Source: Cristatella mucedo (lineage: Eukaryota > Bryozoa > Phylactolaemata > Cristatellidae). Taken from it: DNA of 64,000 nt. Positions 1 to 38,654 of the stretch are shown here, in pieces; within the stretch, counting starts at the first letter, position 1; the number at the start of each line of letters is the position of its first letter. The stretch spans positions 2,445,001 to 2,509,000 of the forward strand of contig WPIO01000062.1 in NCBI GenBank assembly GCA_009760855.2, read 5' to 3'. The notes beneath the pieces are model-generated. The model searched no databases. It worked only from the letters and a program-made list of their open reading frames with translations, and was not told the origin of the DNA. Made by a program: the position numbers and the translations under genes.

Positions 1-27470
<27,470 letters not shown>

Positions 27471-27474
27471 GCTG

Positions 27475-27645
27475 CTGGCTCACTAAGTAAGGCGGTTGCT
27501 TTTCACGACCGAGGTCCGAGGTCGTGGGTTCGAATCCTGCGGTGGGCGATTCCTTATCGTCACTGCAAGTGGTGGTGATAGTCGTAAAGGTTCTTCTGTC
27601 GCTAAAAAAAGAGGCCGTTAAATCAGCTAGTATTTTTTTATTTTT
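27475..27645 (+). mobile_element. SINE-A
   Basis: Head aaggcggttgcttttcacga, box B gtgggttcgaatcc, body ggtggtgatagtcgtaaagg, ending in ttaaatcagctagt and T-rich sequence. Confidence 0.88.
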
Positions 27646-27774
27646 CCCTACCCGGCGTAGCTTCAACCTCATGCGATCGAGCACACCGGGCGACCTCTGT
27701 TTGCTCGGGCTAGCTACTTACGTCGCGAGATGGCAGCGTGCGACACACGATACTCGAGATTCCTGTCAGCGGAC

Positions 27775-27802
27775 TCTCTGCCGGCCCGTAGGCCGGCAGA
27801 GA
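27775..27802. other. Perfect 12-bp stem hairpin
   Basis: tctctgccggcc, loop cgta, ggccggcagaga. GC-rich intergenic palindrome; no gene or T-run next to it, so no terminator role is claimed. 27,650-28,085 and 28,260-28,990 hold no recognisable gene. Confidence 0.8.
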
Positions 27803-28087
27803 CGCTATCCCCTTTCTTTTCCTCGTAGCGGCTGACCTTACACCAGCTAACTCCACCCGCACTTTGCGTGCGATCTATTTGAGTGTATTTGAGCCACTTC
27901 TTATCTTAAGAACTCACTGCCTGTAGGCTCGCTTCGCTGAGTCGTAGTAGAATTACATGGCTATTAGCCAGTCCCGCAAGTACTGTTCTTGCCGCGTGAC
28001 GGAAGTGCCGCGTGACGGAAAAGGGCGGACGGACTTTCTCGCTTTAACTAGTAGGGATGCAAAAGTGATCAGCACGTCAGCAAAAAG

Positions 28088-28250
28088 ATCTTAGCAGATT
28101 AAACAGCCTCGTTTGAACAGCGACAAAAGATCCTTAACGGCTATCACCACCGCTTGCGGTTGGCAATAGAGGAACGTCCAACTGCAGGATTCGAACCCAT
28201 GACCTCGATCGTGAATAACGAACCTACCACCTGGGCTATCACGGCCCCGT
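28088..28250 (-). mobile_element. SINE-A (well preserved tRNA boxes)
   Basis: On the minus strand the head reads ccgtgatagcccaggtggta (box A TAGCCCAGGTGG). A perfect box B, ggttcgaatcc, follows, then the family body and gaggctgtttaatctgcta. Best evidence that the family is tRNA-derived. Confidence 0.9.
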
Positions 28251-29126
28251 CGCGTTCTCTTCACACAACTAAATGCTGCTTCGCTACCCAGCGTTAACAA
28301 ATAGATTTCTTAAAGGTATTTTTAAAGTACACTTATGTTCATTTTATGATAAAAGAAAATCGTTTTAATTTACGTTTGATTAATATTATTCGCATATAAA
28401 TGTTTCTCCATCTAACTGAGATTTCTAAGCTTGGGAATCAATTGGTGGGCACACCAGCTAAGTAAACGCACACTCGGGGTCTCACTCCGAGATATTAAAG
28501 GCTCGGCCTACAAGTTTTCAGCATTCTTCACTAATAAATTTCGCACATTGACGCTTCCGTAAAGCCACATCCGGCTAAAGCAATTCATGAGTTACTCACT
28601 GCGGTCCTCCTTAAGAGATTTTCCGAGGCTTCTGCATGCGATGTGGCTACCTTAATGAAGTCTAGTAAAAGACGTCGTCTGCTGAAGACCCTATAACATT
28701 GTCTCACTGGTCTTCGCTGGTGGACAAACTTAGCCGAGCCATAACTGAGATTTTTAGTATTTTTCTTGAAAAATAGGTTGTACCCAAGCCACCGGTAGTG
28801 ACGTACCTTTGCAAAACATCAACTCATTCAACCATAATCCCATATAACTCATACACAGATAAAACCATAAACCCGCAATAAACCTTAAAACCACATGCCC
28901 GTGACCTAAAGATCACAAATGTCAGTAGCGATACAACTAAGATCAAAGCACCATGCGGCATCCACACAAGGGAGAAACATTATACAACACTACTGTAGCG
29001 GCTTGCTGGCCTTTGCTGAATTTTAGCGAAAACAAGAGCTGCTCGGTGGCGGGCTAGAACTCCTTAGTCCTGCAGCAGTGAGCCAGAGAGGAGCGCCAGT
29101 GCGGTTAGAGTGCAAGAGCTTAAGAG

Positions 29127-29867
29127 TGTACCCAGGCTGGGTTCGGTTGGCAGGGACCGCACGGCTTTAGTGAGGGTTAGGGTCACCGGCTAGGCCGGGG
29201 TCGGACCCTACGGCATGGCCGGATGTATGCGGTGATGCGAGGTCACCGGGGCTCTTGGGTATGGAAAGTTGGCCAAGTAAGTCGTGGTGTGGGAGGCTCC
29301 TGGTCTCACCGAGTAATGCACCTGGATTCGTGCAGGCGTGCTCCGGCGATGCTGCCACGCACGCAAGGGAACGATTACCCAAGGCCCGAGCGGAGCTGGA
29401 TAGCTCGCTCGTTGTTGACTTGTTTATACCGCGTTCCCCCGTGTAGTGTGTTCGTGACCCCCCCCCCGTGTGTTGGCGTCTTTCGGTGGAAGCTTACGAC
29501 TGTGGTAGTTGTCGACTCGGACTAGCCAGAAGTTACTCAGCCAGCCGGGTTTTGGACGGCGTACGCCCCTACTGTTGGATTCGGAGTCGGTACAACGACA
29601 GGACTGCAGAAGCCGACTGACCCCAACTAACACGTATGTTCGCGCTTGCTGCGTCGTCTTGCGCCCCCGTAGTGTACTGTGTATATTACCCTCCCTGTAG
29701 ACTTTTTTAGTTGCTCTGTTGTTGTTGGCGCATGCGTTATTATAAAAGATGTTTAACCTGACGGCCGCTCGTCTTACCCTAGCTCGGCGGCATGGCGAGC
29801 GGCAGCGTGGCCGGAGTATGTCGGGGTTTGGCGGGAAATAGCCTCTGACCCCTGGAACCCGGTTACA
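29127..29867 (+). mobile_element. Solo LTR, family LTR-A (741 bp)
   Basis: Begins TGTACCCAGGCTGGG and ends AACCCGGTTACA, flanked by the direct 4-bp duplication agag (29,123-29,126; 29,868-29,871). A TATA box (tataaaag, 29,751) marks the promoter. No internal coding region is attached. The short terminal inverted ends (TGTA...TACA) and 4-bp duplication fit Ty3-type or related LTR elements. Confidence 0.92.
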
Positions 29868-29899
29868 AGAGCAAGCCAGGAAGCTCTGAGACCAGTGGT

Positions 29900-30979
29900 G
29901 GCGATTCGGCCTTTAGAATCGGTTTGATACCCGCGGGAGCTGCTGATTGATGTTGGCTGGCCTGTCGACCTCCGCCATCACTCTGTCCAAAAAGAATCAT
30001 TTGGAACCCATTCGCCATTCGAGCTGGACAGAGGTGCCCTTTCAGTGGCCTAGTGACGGTATTAATTCCGTACCATAATGGGCCACGGCGTCGGGCCCAA
30101 TACCGCTAAGCTCTTGCCCCATTGCCGCGGCTAGGTATTTAAGAGCCGAGCGACGCTCACTCTTGGCCTTTTGTCCGGTTTCGCTTCGACGCCATCGGAC
30201 TCGTTTCTCTGAAAGCGAGGGAGGAGGGCGGGCTGTTCGCTGGTGATGGACGGGACAGGACGAGACAGCGCTAGGAAAATTCGGTGGACTCCACCGAATA
30301 CGGTCGTATCACGCCCGAGCTGGCATTTTGTGTTTCTTTTGAGTTTTGTGTGTGCGAGCTCGCACGTGGTCTTGGCATAAAGATTTGCCGGTGCGAGCTA
30401 AACGTAGTTGGTTTGGTGTGAGATATTCCGTTGGTTCGGGCTCCTCTGTCTATTTGGGTCGTTCCTCACTCTAGACATAAGTAGCCTAAGTGTGGAGACG
30501 TGTTTCCTCCGCAAGAGTGCTTGAGTTGGCGTGTGTGGGGTATTCCTACCGCACTGGTGGAAGCGGAGTCCTAGTTCTCCGGTCAGGGTTTAGGCTCCGG
30601 TTCAGGCTCCGCGTATTTGGGTCGTTCCCCACTATAGACGTAAGTAGCCTCAGTGTGGAGACGTGTTCTCTCCGCAAGAGTGCTTGTGCTGTTGAGAACG
30701 TGTGAGGATTGTGGAGATAAAACTGAGTAAGACATGCAGCTACTTTGTGCGCTTGCGAATAACGCTCAGTAAAATCCCAAATTTATGAGTCTCGCTTTCC
30801 AATTCATGCCGCGGACTCACGACCCCCTTTAGTAACGGTAAGTAGGTCAGCGCCAGAAACGCTCGTTTTGTGGCGGCCAGCTTATTGCGCGTAGGCGCGC
30901 ACCGAACGGCATTAGGCGCTAGGTTACTCGGCTAGGTAAGCGGCAGGTCAAGCCTATTCCGCCGAGCCTTCGGCGTTAC
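29900..30979 (+). mobile_element. LTR-like element, family LTR-B (copy 1)
   Basis: Shares about 430 bp with 42,225-42,662 (cggtcagggtttaggctccg, gcaagagtgcttgtg, gtggagataaaactgag). It has a TATA-like tatttaag (30,136) and ends cggcgttaca. It contains a tandem duplication (about 30,437-30,524 and 30,604-30,690). The true 5' end is uncertain; a TGTAGCGG at 28,994 would make LTR-A copy 1 a nested insertion, but no matching target duplication is seen. Confidence 0.5.
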
Positions 30980-32125
30980 AGTACCAGGCACATCTGGGGC
31001 ACTCTCTTATCTGCAAATCTTATACTGAGCTTTTAAACTATGGAGCCTCACCCCTAAACAAGTTATGCTCCACAATCCGCCCTTCCAGGTTATTCAGTCA
31101 GTCAAGCAATTGCATCATGTTCCTTGGAAAGCCAGAGCAAATACACCGTCTATTAGTGATGGTACCCTGCGTTTAATAAAACAAGTATTTACGTAACCAC
31201 GAAGAAGCTCGTCTCTCGGCTCTCAACCGGTGGACTGTGTGATGCATTGTTGCAGTGCGGTTAAAACACAAGCGGCTACAACTGGGTGCCGAAAGCGACA
31301 GTTTATTGTGGGCCTGTTAGTTTCGCGGCGCAAGCACTTTACGCAGCGCGTACCGGACTGACGTAGTTAACTGCACGAATTCCCGAAGCCCGCGTATAAT
31401 AAACTATCCTATGCGCACGTCGCTAGTGATTGTCCCAACCCCGAAGGCGGGCCGCTACAGCACCCCAAGATACGAGCAGTTAATTGAGTAGCCGGCAGAA
31501 CACAACTGCGTAGTCTAAGTTGCACTTAGCTGTTCGTGGCCGTAGGTTCGACTCTCACGCTCTCAAAGCGTAGTCTCGCATCGACTACCAAGCTGCAGCC
31601 CCGAGTTCGGTCAGTCGTCCCTTTATATTCTCTCTCCTTTAACCTTTGACTTCGCGCGTAGCTGCTATTTCTACTTCAGAATCTTAGTCGGGGCACATCC
31701 TGACCGCATCGTCTGCGCCAGGTTTCATTCTAACTTTAGCGGGTAGACCAGGAGCCGGGCCTGTACTAGGTGTCCTTGTCGAACCCGCTAAGACTAGCAC
31801 ATTAGTCGCTCCATCCCCTAATCGCATCGCCTGCATAAAGCTCTATTCAAACCTGAGCTATGTGGGTCAGGAGCTGGGTCTGTTCTAGGCGCCCTAGTCG
31901 ACCCCGCTAAGGCAAGGGCTCCAATCGCGGCTAAGCTGAGAGCTGCACCAGTGCATACACACACATATATATATATATGTATATAATAAAGAGATATATT
32001 AGAAGGTATTCAATAATAGCCTAGAGTATGATAAATTACATTATATATATATATATATGTTTTCATTAAAATATACGTAACAACGAGTTGCTTGGTCAAA
32101 TCTACAACTTTTCAGTGACTAATTG
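30980..32125. other. Intergenic, no gene seen
   Basis: GC-richer, with a ctacaactgggtgccgaaag motif at about 31,276 that resembles an LTR-retroelement primer-binding site, and short TA runs at 31,964-31,990 and 32,041-32,059. No reading frame is supported. Confidence 0.4.
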
Positions 32126-32129
32126 GTCT

Positions 32130-32690
32130 CAAAGTCTACCTTGATGAGAATATATATATTGTGTCCTTTTTTAAGTATGTAGAATGTTTCTCAAGAAATT
32201 TGTGATACAAGTTGTAGGTATCCCAAAGGAATTTTCGTATCTGCGACTGGCATTTGAAAGCCAGTAGAATTCGGAGCTGGCACAAAGGTGGCTGGCACGT
32301 CCGTGTTTGCTGTGGTCTGGTCAAGTAGCTTCAGCATTTCCTTCTGCTTAAACGGCCATGTTAGAAGAGCACCATATTCGTCTTTCATGACCACAGAGAC
32401 GAATGACACGCGATGGCCTGCAAAACATGCGCTTGATCTTCTATAGAAACTGCCGAGAAACGTATGGCTCGATCCCTTTACGGCCACGCAGCCAGACGTT
32501 TTTGCCAAATTAATTGATACCTTTACCAGTATCATCGCCATTGAAGTACATCCGTGAGCAGCTCTTGTAGCTAAATCGACTTGTATAGAACGGTGAGCTT
32601 TAAACCGATAGCGGGCGGCCTTATGCGGCATCTAGCTTTCGGTGACGATATCCAAAACGATCTTTTAGACCAAGGTACCGTCGTTGCTGG
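32130..32690 (-). pseudogene. Unprocessed pseudogene of a TRAF MATH domain
   Basis: On the minus strand, exon one (about 32,690-32,521) reads FGYRHRKLDAA, stop, GRPLSV, stop, SSPFYTSRFSYK, YFNGDDTGK. The donor is gtatca. After acceptor tgttttgcag, exon two (from 32,417) reads GHRVSFVSVVMKDEYGALLT WPFKQKEMLKLLDQ. Frameshifts follow before the expected terminal TYLKKDTIYI. The intron and its position match those of the MATH exons at 59.4-60 kb, and intron sequence is still similar (gcagtttctata in both). This is therefore a DNA-level duplicate, not a processed copy. No zinc-finger exons are seen nearby. Confidence 0.75.
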
Positions 32691-32924
32691 ATGCGTCTAA
32701 TGGCGGAAACCGGCGATCCGACAAATGTTGATCGCTTTTGGGAAGAGGGGTGTCGTGAAGCACAAGAGTCGTTATGTTGGGCCAGGGACTTTATTTCTGA
32801 ATAAAACCAAAGAGCCGTGAAAGGTTAGATTATTGATGCCAATAACGCTTAGCTGATTAACGGTATCATTTGGCTTGCAATAGAAAAGCCCTAATAGCTA
32901 TAGTAATAATGAACACAATGATTA

Positions 32925-32990
32925 TACATTTGTCATAGCGCCCTCAGAGAACCTAATATAATCCTAGGAACTTTACATTTGCTGCTAAGC
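32925..32990 (-). repeat. CR1/L2-like LINE tail fragment
   Basis: Reverse copy of the tail (agcgccctcagagaacctaa, then ctttacatttgctgc). Short fragment between the TRAF pseudogene and a SINE. Confidence 0.65.
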
Positions 32991-32997
32991 TATCACG

Positions 32998-33090
32998 GCC
33001 TCTTACAGTATGGACTAAAGGATTGCCCGCCGAAGGGCTCGAACCTACGGTCGCGAAGAGCAAGCACCTTAGACCTGGGCTAAAACTCGG
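32998..33090 (-). mobile_element. tRNA-derived SINE head
   Basis: Minus-strand box B ggttcgagccc with a preceding gcccaggtctaagg. Only the head is clear. 33,100-33,830 shows no gene. Confidence 0.6.
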
Positions 33091-33834
33091 GGGGGGGGGC
33101 AATGCTACCTCATCTAAACTTCACCGGCTCAATAAGTGGATTACCGCATAAAATGTGTGTCGACCTTATGCATGCACCAAGAAAAACGGTGACGAGTATA
33201 CAATTCCATAATGGATCTGTCAGAAATGCAATCTCTTTAAAAGTACATGCATTCGAGTAAAAGTACATACATTGCCTTTACATTACAGCTGGCACCCCAC
33301 ATTACTCTGCCAGATTCGTTGAAATCGTTTTTACGCAAATCAGAGGACCACAGCATAGGGTAGGATCCATCAAGGAATCCCACCGGAAAAGATGCAGGTC
33401 TGCCCCTCAACTCGGAGGTTCACTCTCAGTTATTACTGTCGCTCCACTGAACCCATCTCGGTCAGCCATTTCGCTATATATGCTAGCCAAGTAGGCAGCA
33501 CAGCCTCTTCCGGTGGCTCTCCAGCACGTTGCTTGTGAGAAAGCGTTTCGTTTCGTTTCAGCTTCTTTTCTTTCAGGATGTTGATTCATGTCCATTGAAA
33601 ACGTGTTCTGGAGTCTACCATTAATTTGCACTAAAAAAACTGGAAAATGCAAAGCTCAGCAGTCCAAATGTAAAACTCACTTTACACAAATCCGGCTGTT
33701 TTCCTACTACAATGCCAAATCAGCCGGTCAGTAGAAGTTTATACAAGTCGTTGACTTCACACGTTTATTTGCAGAAAGCGACGTGGTGCACTCCCACTGT
33801 ATGGGTGTCTGAGTCCTCCTGAACCGGATGATTC

Positions 33835-34591
33835 TGTACCCAGGCTGGGTTCGGTTGGCTGGGACCGGACGGCTATAGTGAGGGTTAGGGTCACCGGCTA
33901 GGCCGGGGTCGGACCTACGGCACGGCCGGATGTATGCGGTGACGTGAGGTCACCGGGGCTCTTGGGTACGGAAAGTTGGCCAAGTAAGTCGTGGTGTTGA
34001 AGGCTCCCAGTCTCGCCGAGTTATGCACCTGGATTCGTGCAGGCGTGCTCCGGCGATGCTGCCACGCACGCAAGGGAACGAGTACCCAAGGCCCGAGTGG
34101 AGCTGGATAGCTCGCTCGTTGTTGACTTGTTTATACCGCGTTCCCCCGTGTAGTGTGTTCGTGACCCCCCCCCCCCGTGTGTTGGCGTCTTTCGGTGGAA
34201 GCTTACGACTGTGGTAGTTGTCGACTCGGACTAGCCAGAAGTTACTCAGCCAGCCGGGTTTTGGACGGCGTACGCTCGTACTGTTGGATTCGGAGTCGGT
34301 ACAACGACAGGACTGCAGAAGCCGACTGACCCCAACTAACACGTATGTTCGCGCTTGCTATGTTCGCGCTTGCTGCGTCGTCTTGCGCCCCCGTAGTGTA
34401 CTGTGTATATTACCCTCCCTGTAGACTTTTTTAGTTGCTCTGTTGTTGTTGGCGCATGCGTTATTATAAAAGATGTTTAACCTGACGGCCGCTCGTCTTA
34501 CCCTAGCTCGGCGGCATGGCGAGCGGCAGCGTGGCCGGAGTATGTCGGGGTTTGGCGGGAATTAGCCTCTGACCCCTGGAACCCGGTTACA
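33835..34591 (+). mobile_element. Solo LTR, family LTR-A (757 bp)
   Basis: Ends as in the 29-kb copy, flanked by attc (33,831-33,834; 34,592-34,595). TATA box at 34,465. A roughly 15-bp internal duplication (tgttcgcgcttgcta) makes it longer than the other copies. Highly similar to the 29-kb copy, so a fairly recent insertion. Confidence 0.93.
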
Positions 34592-35169
34592 ATTCTCGAA
34601 TCTCTCTGAAGGGATTGCGACATTGGAGTCCAGCTGCCGTTGTGTGCTGCTGCCTTTACACCAGAGACAGCTTCCTGGCATACGGGAAATCTTTGGCCCG
34701 ATGTCGGCCCTCGGTAGCAGGAACTTCTCCCAGACAAAGGATGACAAATGCAAGCAGGATTCCGAAGGTGTGGGAAACCAGTTGCTTGGCTTCGTGAAAA
34801 AGCCTCGTCGCCGTCCCTACATGTGGTCTGAGTATATGCAGGCCGGTACCGCTCCTTCCTTAAACAGCTGTCGGGAGCATCACCAGTGGTGCATAGCTGT
34901 GGTCGGCCTGTGGTGTGGTTTGGACAGGCCGGTAACCACAGTCAGATGGTGGACTCACCATCGGGGTCGGCCAAAACACAGCCGTGGGCGAGGAGGGGGA
35001 TTCAGTGGGGAGAGAGGGGCGAGTGAAGTCGTGCTCCCTCTGCTCTGTAGTAGAATAAACTGTTGGTGTTGGTTCCGTGCTGGCGTTCTTAGTGCAAGGC
35101 GTTCTTCGTGCAAGGCGCATAGAAGCACACTACAGATAAAAACCAAAGAGCCGTAAGCACTAGAAGCAC

Positions 35170-36870
35170 TCGGCGATAGCTATCAATGTCGTTATACAGA
35201 GATCAAGCTGCTGTAATGCAATGGCCAATCTTTAACAACGACGCCGACACACTTTTCGTCGAAGCCCGGGCGAAAGTCGACAAGTACGTGGGCATCACCC
35301 GTGCTCTGCTGTCGAGCGGTCACAGGTCGGTGGTGGTGAGGCCTTTTGTCTCGGTAGCTGGTTCCGAGCAGTTTTCGCTTCGGCGACTCTGCCTGTCCGA
35401 CGCGATCTCGGGGTCCGAGACAGTATGGACCCCGTTCCGAAGCTGCCACTCGAGGGTAGCTCACGGCCCTGGCTGGTCAGGGTAACTCGGATTAATTGTA
35501 AAGTTTTTGCAGTTCTTAATCAATCTTTCAACCTGCCTTCTCGACCCGTGGCAGAAGCTCGACACCCTGCAGATGTTCTTGCTCCCGCGAATAGACCTCT
35601 GCTGCGAAGGCAAGGTCTCTCGGGCGGGTCTGAAGCCGGCCAATAAGGCCCTGGTCGACCTCTGCTGAAGTGCATGTGACCTCCAGAGATTCTCCGTCAC
35701 ATTCCCTTCGCCCCACTTTCCCTTCGTCACACTTTCCCTTCGCCCCACTTTCCCTTCGTCACACTTTTCTTCTCCTCGGAAGGCCTCAGCTCGTCCCCCT
35801 GTGGCGGAAATCGGCGATCCTGCAAGCGACACACGTCTGAAAGATGTTGGGATCGTCGGACAGGATGTGTCGGCCGTCGCTCCCCCACCTCCACGAAAAG
35901 GCCATAGCCATCGTCAACAGCACACTTAGAAGCGACAAGGAGCGCTTGCTTCCTCAGCCCGCGAGGGTCGGACATGGAAACAGGGTCGACCCTATGTCGC
36001 CCTGGACCCAGGCATGCATGTGCCTGATCGGTCTAAGCGGCTGCTGTTGTATGACGGTTTCTCCGGCGGCGACCGTGAGTCGCGGGTAGCCCCCGTGGCT
36101 CCGGCCGGTCAGGCGCGGCAACTGGACCCTTTCCCTCAGCAAAAGCGCTTCCTCCCTAGTTATAAGGGTTGTCTGGAGCTGTCCTGCCTAGTAGAGTCGG
36201 CTCTGCATGATGCCGCTAAGAAGAAGCACACTCTCTATGGCACCTTCCTAGATCTTCTGAACGCCTTCCACAGGGTCCCCACGAGGCCCCTTTTTGTCAT
36301 CTTGGGACATTGAGCATTCGTTCACCGAACCTTTAAAGAAGATGTATGCTGATGCATCCATCGTTCTGCATTTGGGCCCTGTTTGCTTGCCACCTTTCTA
36401 GCGGCGGCCGGCATGCGCCAAGGGGACCCGCTCTCGCCCATCCTTTGGACGAGGTGATGGAGCCCCTGGTACGAAAGCTGGCTGCGAGATCGGATCGGCA
36501 CGGGTATGCCCTAAGTTCAGCAAAGATAACCGTTTGCGCCTTGGCGGATGATCTAGCGGTTTTTGCCTGATCTCCGGTGTCCCTAAAACGCCTCCTCGAT
36601 CAGGCGAATCGTATAGCGGCCCGGATTGGTCTGTCCTTTTCCCCGGCGAAGTGCAGGATCCTCCTGCGCACCGTGTCGGTGACTGACCGCCCTCCGTTTA
36701 GGATTGCTTGCGCCGAGATCCAGCTTTTGGGGGCAGGAGAGTCGCACCTGTATCTTGGTGTCCCGAAGGGTTTTTTGTACCCCAGGACAGAGATTGAGAA
36801 AGGGGTGTAACTCCTCACCCGCGATATGGTCCTTATTCAGCACTCCCTCCTCACGCCCTGGCAAAAACTT
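35170..36870 (+). mobile_element. Decayed R2/NeSL-like non-LTR retrotransposon
   Basis: Across frames: KGCLELSCLVESALHDAAKK, LYGTFLDLLNAFHRVP (RT motif with D), AAGMRQGDPLSPILW, then ALADDLAVFA (the Y of YADD is lost), LLDQANRIAARIGLSFSPAK C and YLGVPKGF. The order is that of RT domains of RLE-type LINEs such as R2 or NeSL. Stops and shifts make it inactive. The upstream segment (LCLSDAISGSETVW, 35.4 kb) has a relative on the minus strand at 37.7 kb. 34,600-35,160 is open for 177 codons but unrecognised. Confidence 0.7.
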
Positions 36871-36871
36871 A

Positions 36872-37088
36872 ATGCTGTAAATGCAGCCACTAACAAAACT
36901 TGCATGCTGACCTTGTGCATGTTACCCCTCACGATGTTATTCTTGTAGTTTATCAAGCATGATACCACATATCACTCACAATTCGATTTTGTTTGCAGCA
37001 AATGTGAAGCACCTAGAAAGAGACTAGAAAGAGAGTTCTCTGAGGAGGGCTTTATCAAGTGCATTATTATTATCATTATTATTATTAT
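36872..37088 (+). mobile_element. CR1/L2-like LINE 3' end inserted in the R2-like remnant
   Basis: UTR (aaacttgcatgctgacc, gttacccctcacgatgtt), a tail hairpin with a small internal duplication (agaaagagactagaaagag) and an ATT-rich end. R2-like or related sequence continues on both sides. Confidence 0.85.
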
Positions 37089-37208
37089 GCTCTCCACTCC
37101 TTCTAAATGCTCCGGTTAGAGTACCTTTGTTGTGCCAAATGGCTCCAGAAGAAGCTTTGCTCCCGACTGATAGAGCGGTGAGGGAGCTCTGTTAGATGAC
37201 ATGGTTAC

Positions 37209-38416
37209 ATGAGGCTTTGGCCCGAGGGGATGAATCCCGAGCGTGACCTACACTCAGTCAAGGTGGACAGCCTATCCTCCCCTGTTGTAGCCAGTTGGCC
37301 AGTGTCACTGAAACGGTGCTGCGCCTGTACATTCAACCAGATCGGGATGCCAGGGTTCCCGGCTGCCAATCGGAGTAGGCACATCGCTCGCGACTCTTTT
37401 AACGCTACTCAGACGGGAGCAGCCGTCCTCATCGGCCGGCGCCGATCTGGATCGCATGCGAGAGCCGGAGCATGTCGAAGACTCAGGAGATGCAATCGAT
37501 GAGCACAGTTGAACGGCTGTCGCTCCACTCGCAGGAGCCATCGGCACATCCTGCTGGGCACTGGCAGCCACATGAGGGTCATTTACCTCGGGCACAGGAG
37601 AATCAGCCTCCTCGTCATCCGGCTTCAGCTCTGTATTAGGATACTCGCCGTACAGAGCCTCGTCGTTCTCTGATCTTGCAAGGCCCACAAATTTACACCA
37701 AACAGTCACCGAGCCATTAATGGCATCCGAGATGCTGAGCTTCCATAGCAGTTTGCAATGCTTCCGGCTCACTCTCAGCACTGCCAACGTGCGCTCGTTA
37801 TCAGATTGCCGGGTTCCGAGGGATCCCACTACAAATTTACGCCCAGTTGCCTGAGCACCTGGGGGGGGGGCCTCCGACCATGCGAACGTGAGAGTGCGCC
37901 TGTATAACCACCATCCTCAAAGAACCTTCCGGAGAGGAAGATCGTACGGGCCTCATCCGAGGGGTACCTTTGACGACTTTGATCATCTCACCTAGCCCGT
38001 CGAGAGCAACAGTGGCGATAATCACATCAGTGGAAGAAAGCATACGGCATGCCTGAGTGGCCGTGAAGATGTCGACTTCCTGACTAAAGAAGACAAAGCC
38101 AAGGCCACTGCTCGGGCATGGGCATGAAAGAAACCGGTCGTGGCACGCAGAGGCAGGCATATGATTCACATCGGTACCTGCGGATGAGGTCGGCTGCTCT
38201 CGCCTGAGTGGTGTAAACAGTCACGCACGATGTGCCTACTCCGAGTGGCAGCGGGGGGGGGGGGGGGACCCTAGCGTCCCAATCTGGTTGAATGTGCAGG
38301 CACAGCGCCGGTTCAGTGACACTGGCCAACAGGCAACAGCAGAGGAGGATAGGCTGTCCACCCTGATTTAGTGTAGGTCACGCTCGGGATTCGTCCCCTC
38401 AGATCAAAGCCACATG
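37209..38416. repeat. Inverted repeat flanking a minus-strand R2-like piece
   Basis: 37,209-37,354 and the reverse of 38,268-38,416 are similar over about 147 bp (gaatcccgagcgtgacctac, gtggacagcctatcctcc, ggccagtgtcactgaa in both). Between them the minus strand is open for 174 codons (37,829-37,305), including SISDAINGSVTVW, a match to the 35.4-kb plus-strand segment. Two related elements thus lie in opposite directions. Confidence 0.75.
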
Positions 38417-38654
38417 CAACCATTTCCGGTGCCAAATAATATTATATGCTCAAACGCAAACTGACTGCTAACTATAGCTCATTAGTGGAACTGATATCGA
38501 GCTATGTAGCCACTCTATGTTATGGCATTTATTTTTTTGTTTGTAGTAAGTAGTTCAGCTCAGCAGTCAGAAATGAGTGTTCAAATGTTTCTGTTTAATG
38601 TGACAGCATCAGACTGTTGGTCATATCTAACCTCTGCAACATAGACAGTAATAA

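Noticed and set aside
28191-28245. Functional tRNA genes
   Set aside because: The box A and box B matches recur in many copies with the same non-tRNA body and tail, and no clean cloverleaf acceptor stem is seen; they are SINE heads.
29127-34591. A complete LTR retrotransposon bounded by the LTR-A copies at 29.1 and 33.8 kb
   Set aside because: Each LTR has its own, different 4-bp duplication (agag and attc) on both sides, and the 4 kb between them has no gag-pol. They are separate solo insertions.
34623-35156. 177-codon plus-strand gene after the solo LTR
   Set aside because: No recognised domain and repeat-like GC-rich composition; it lies beside the decayed R2-like element.
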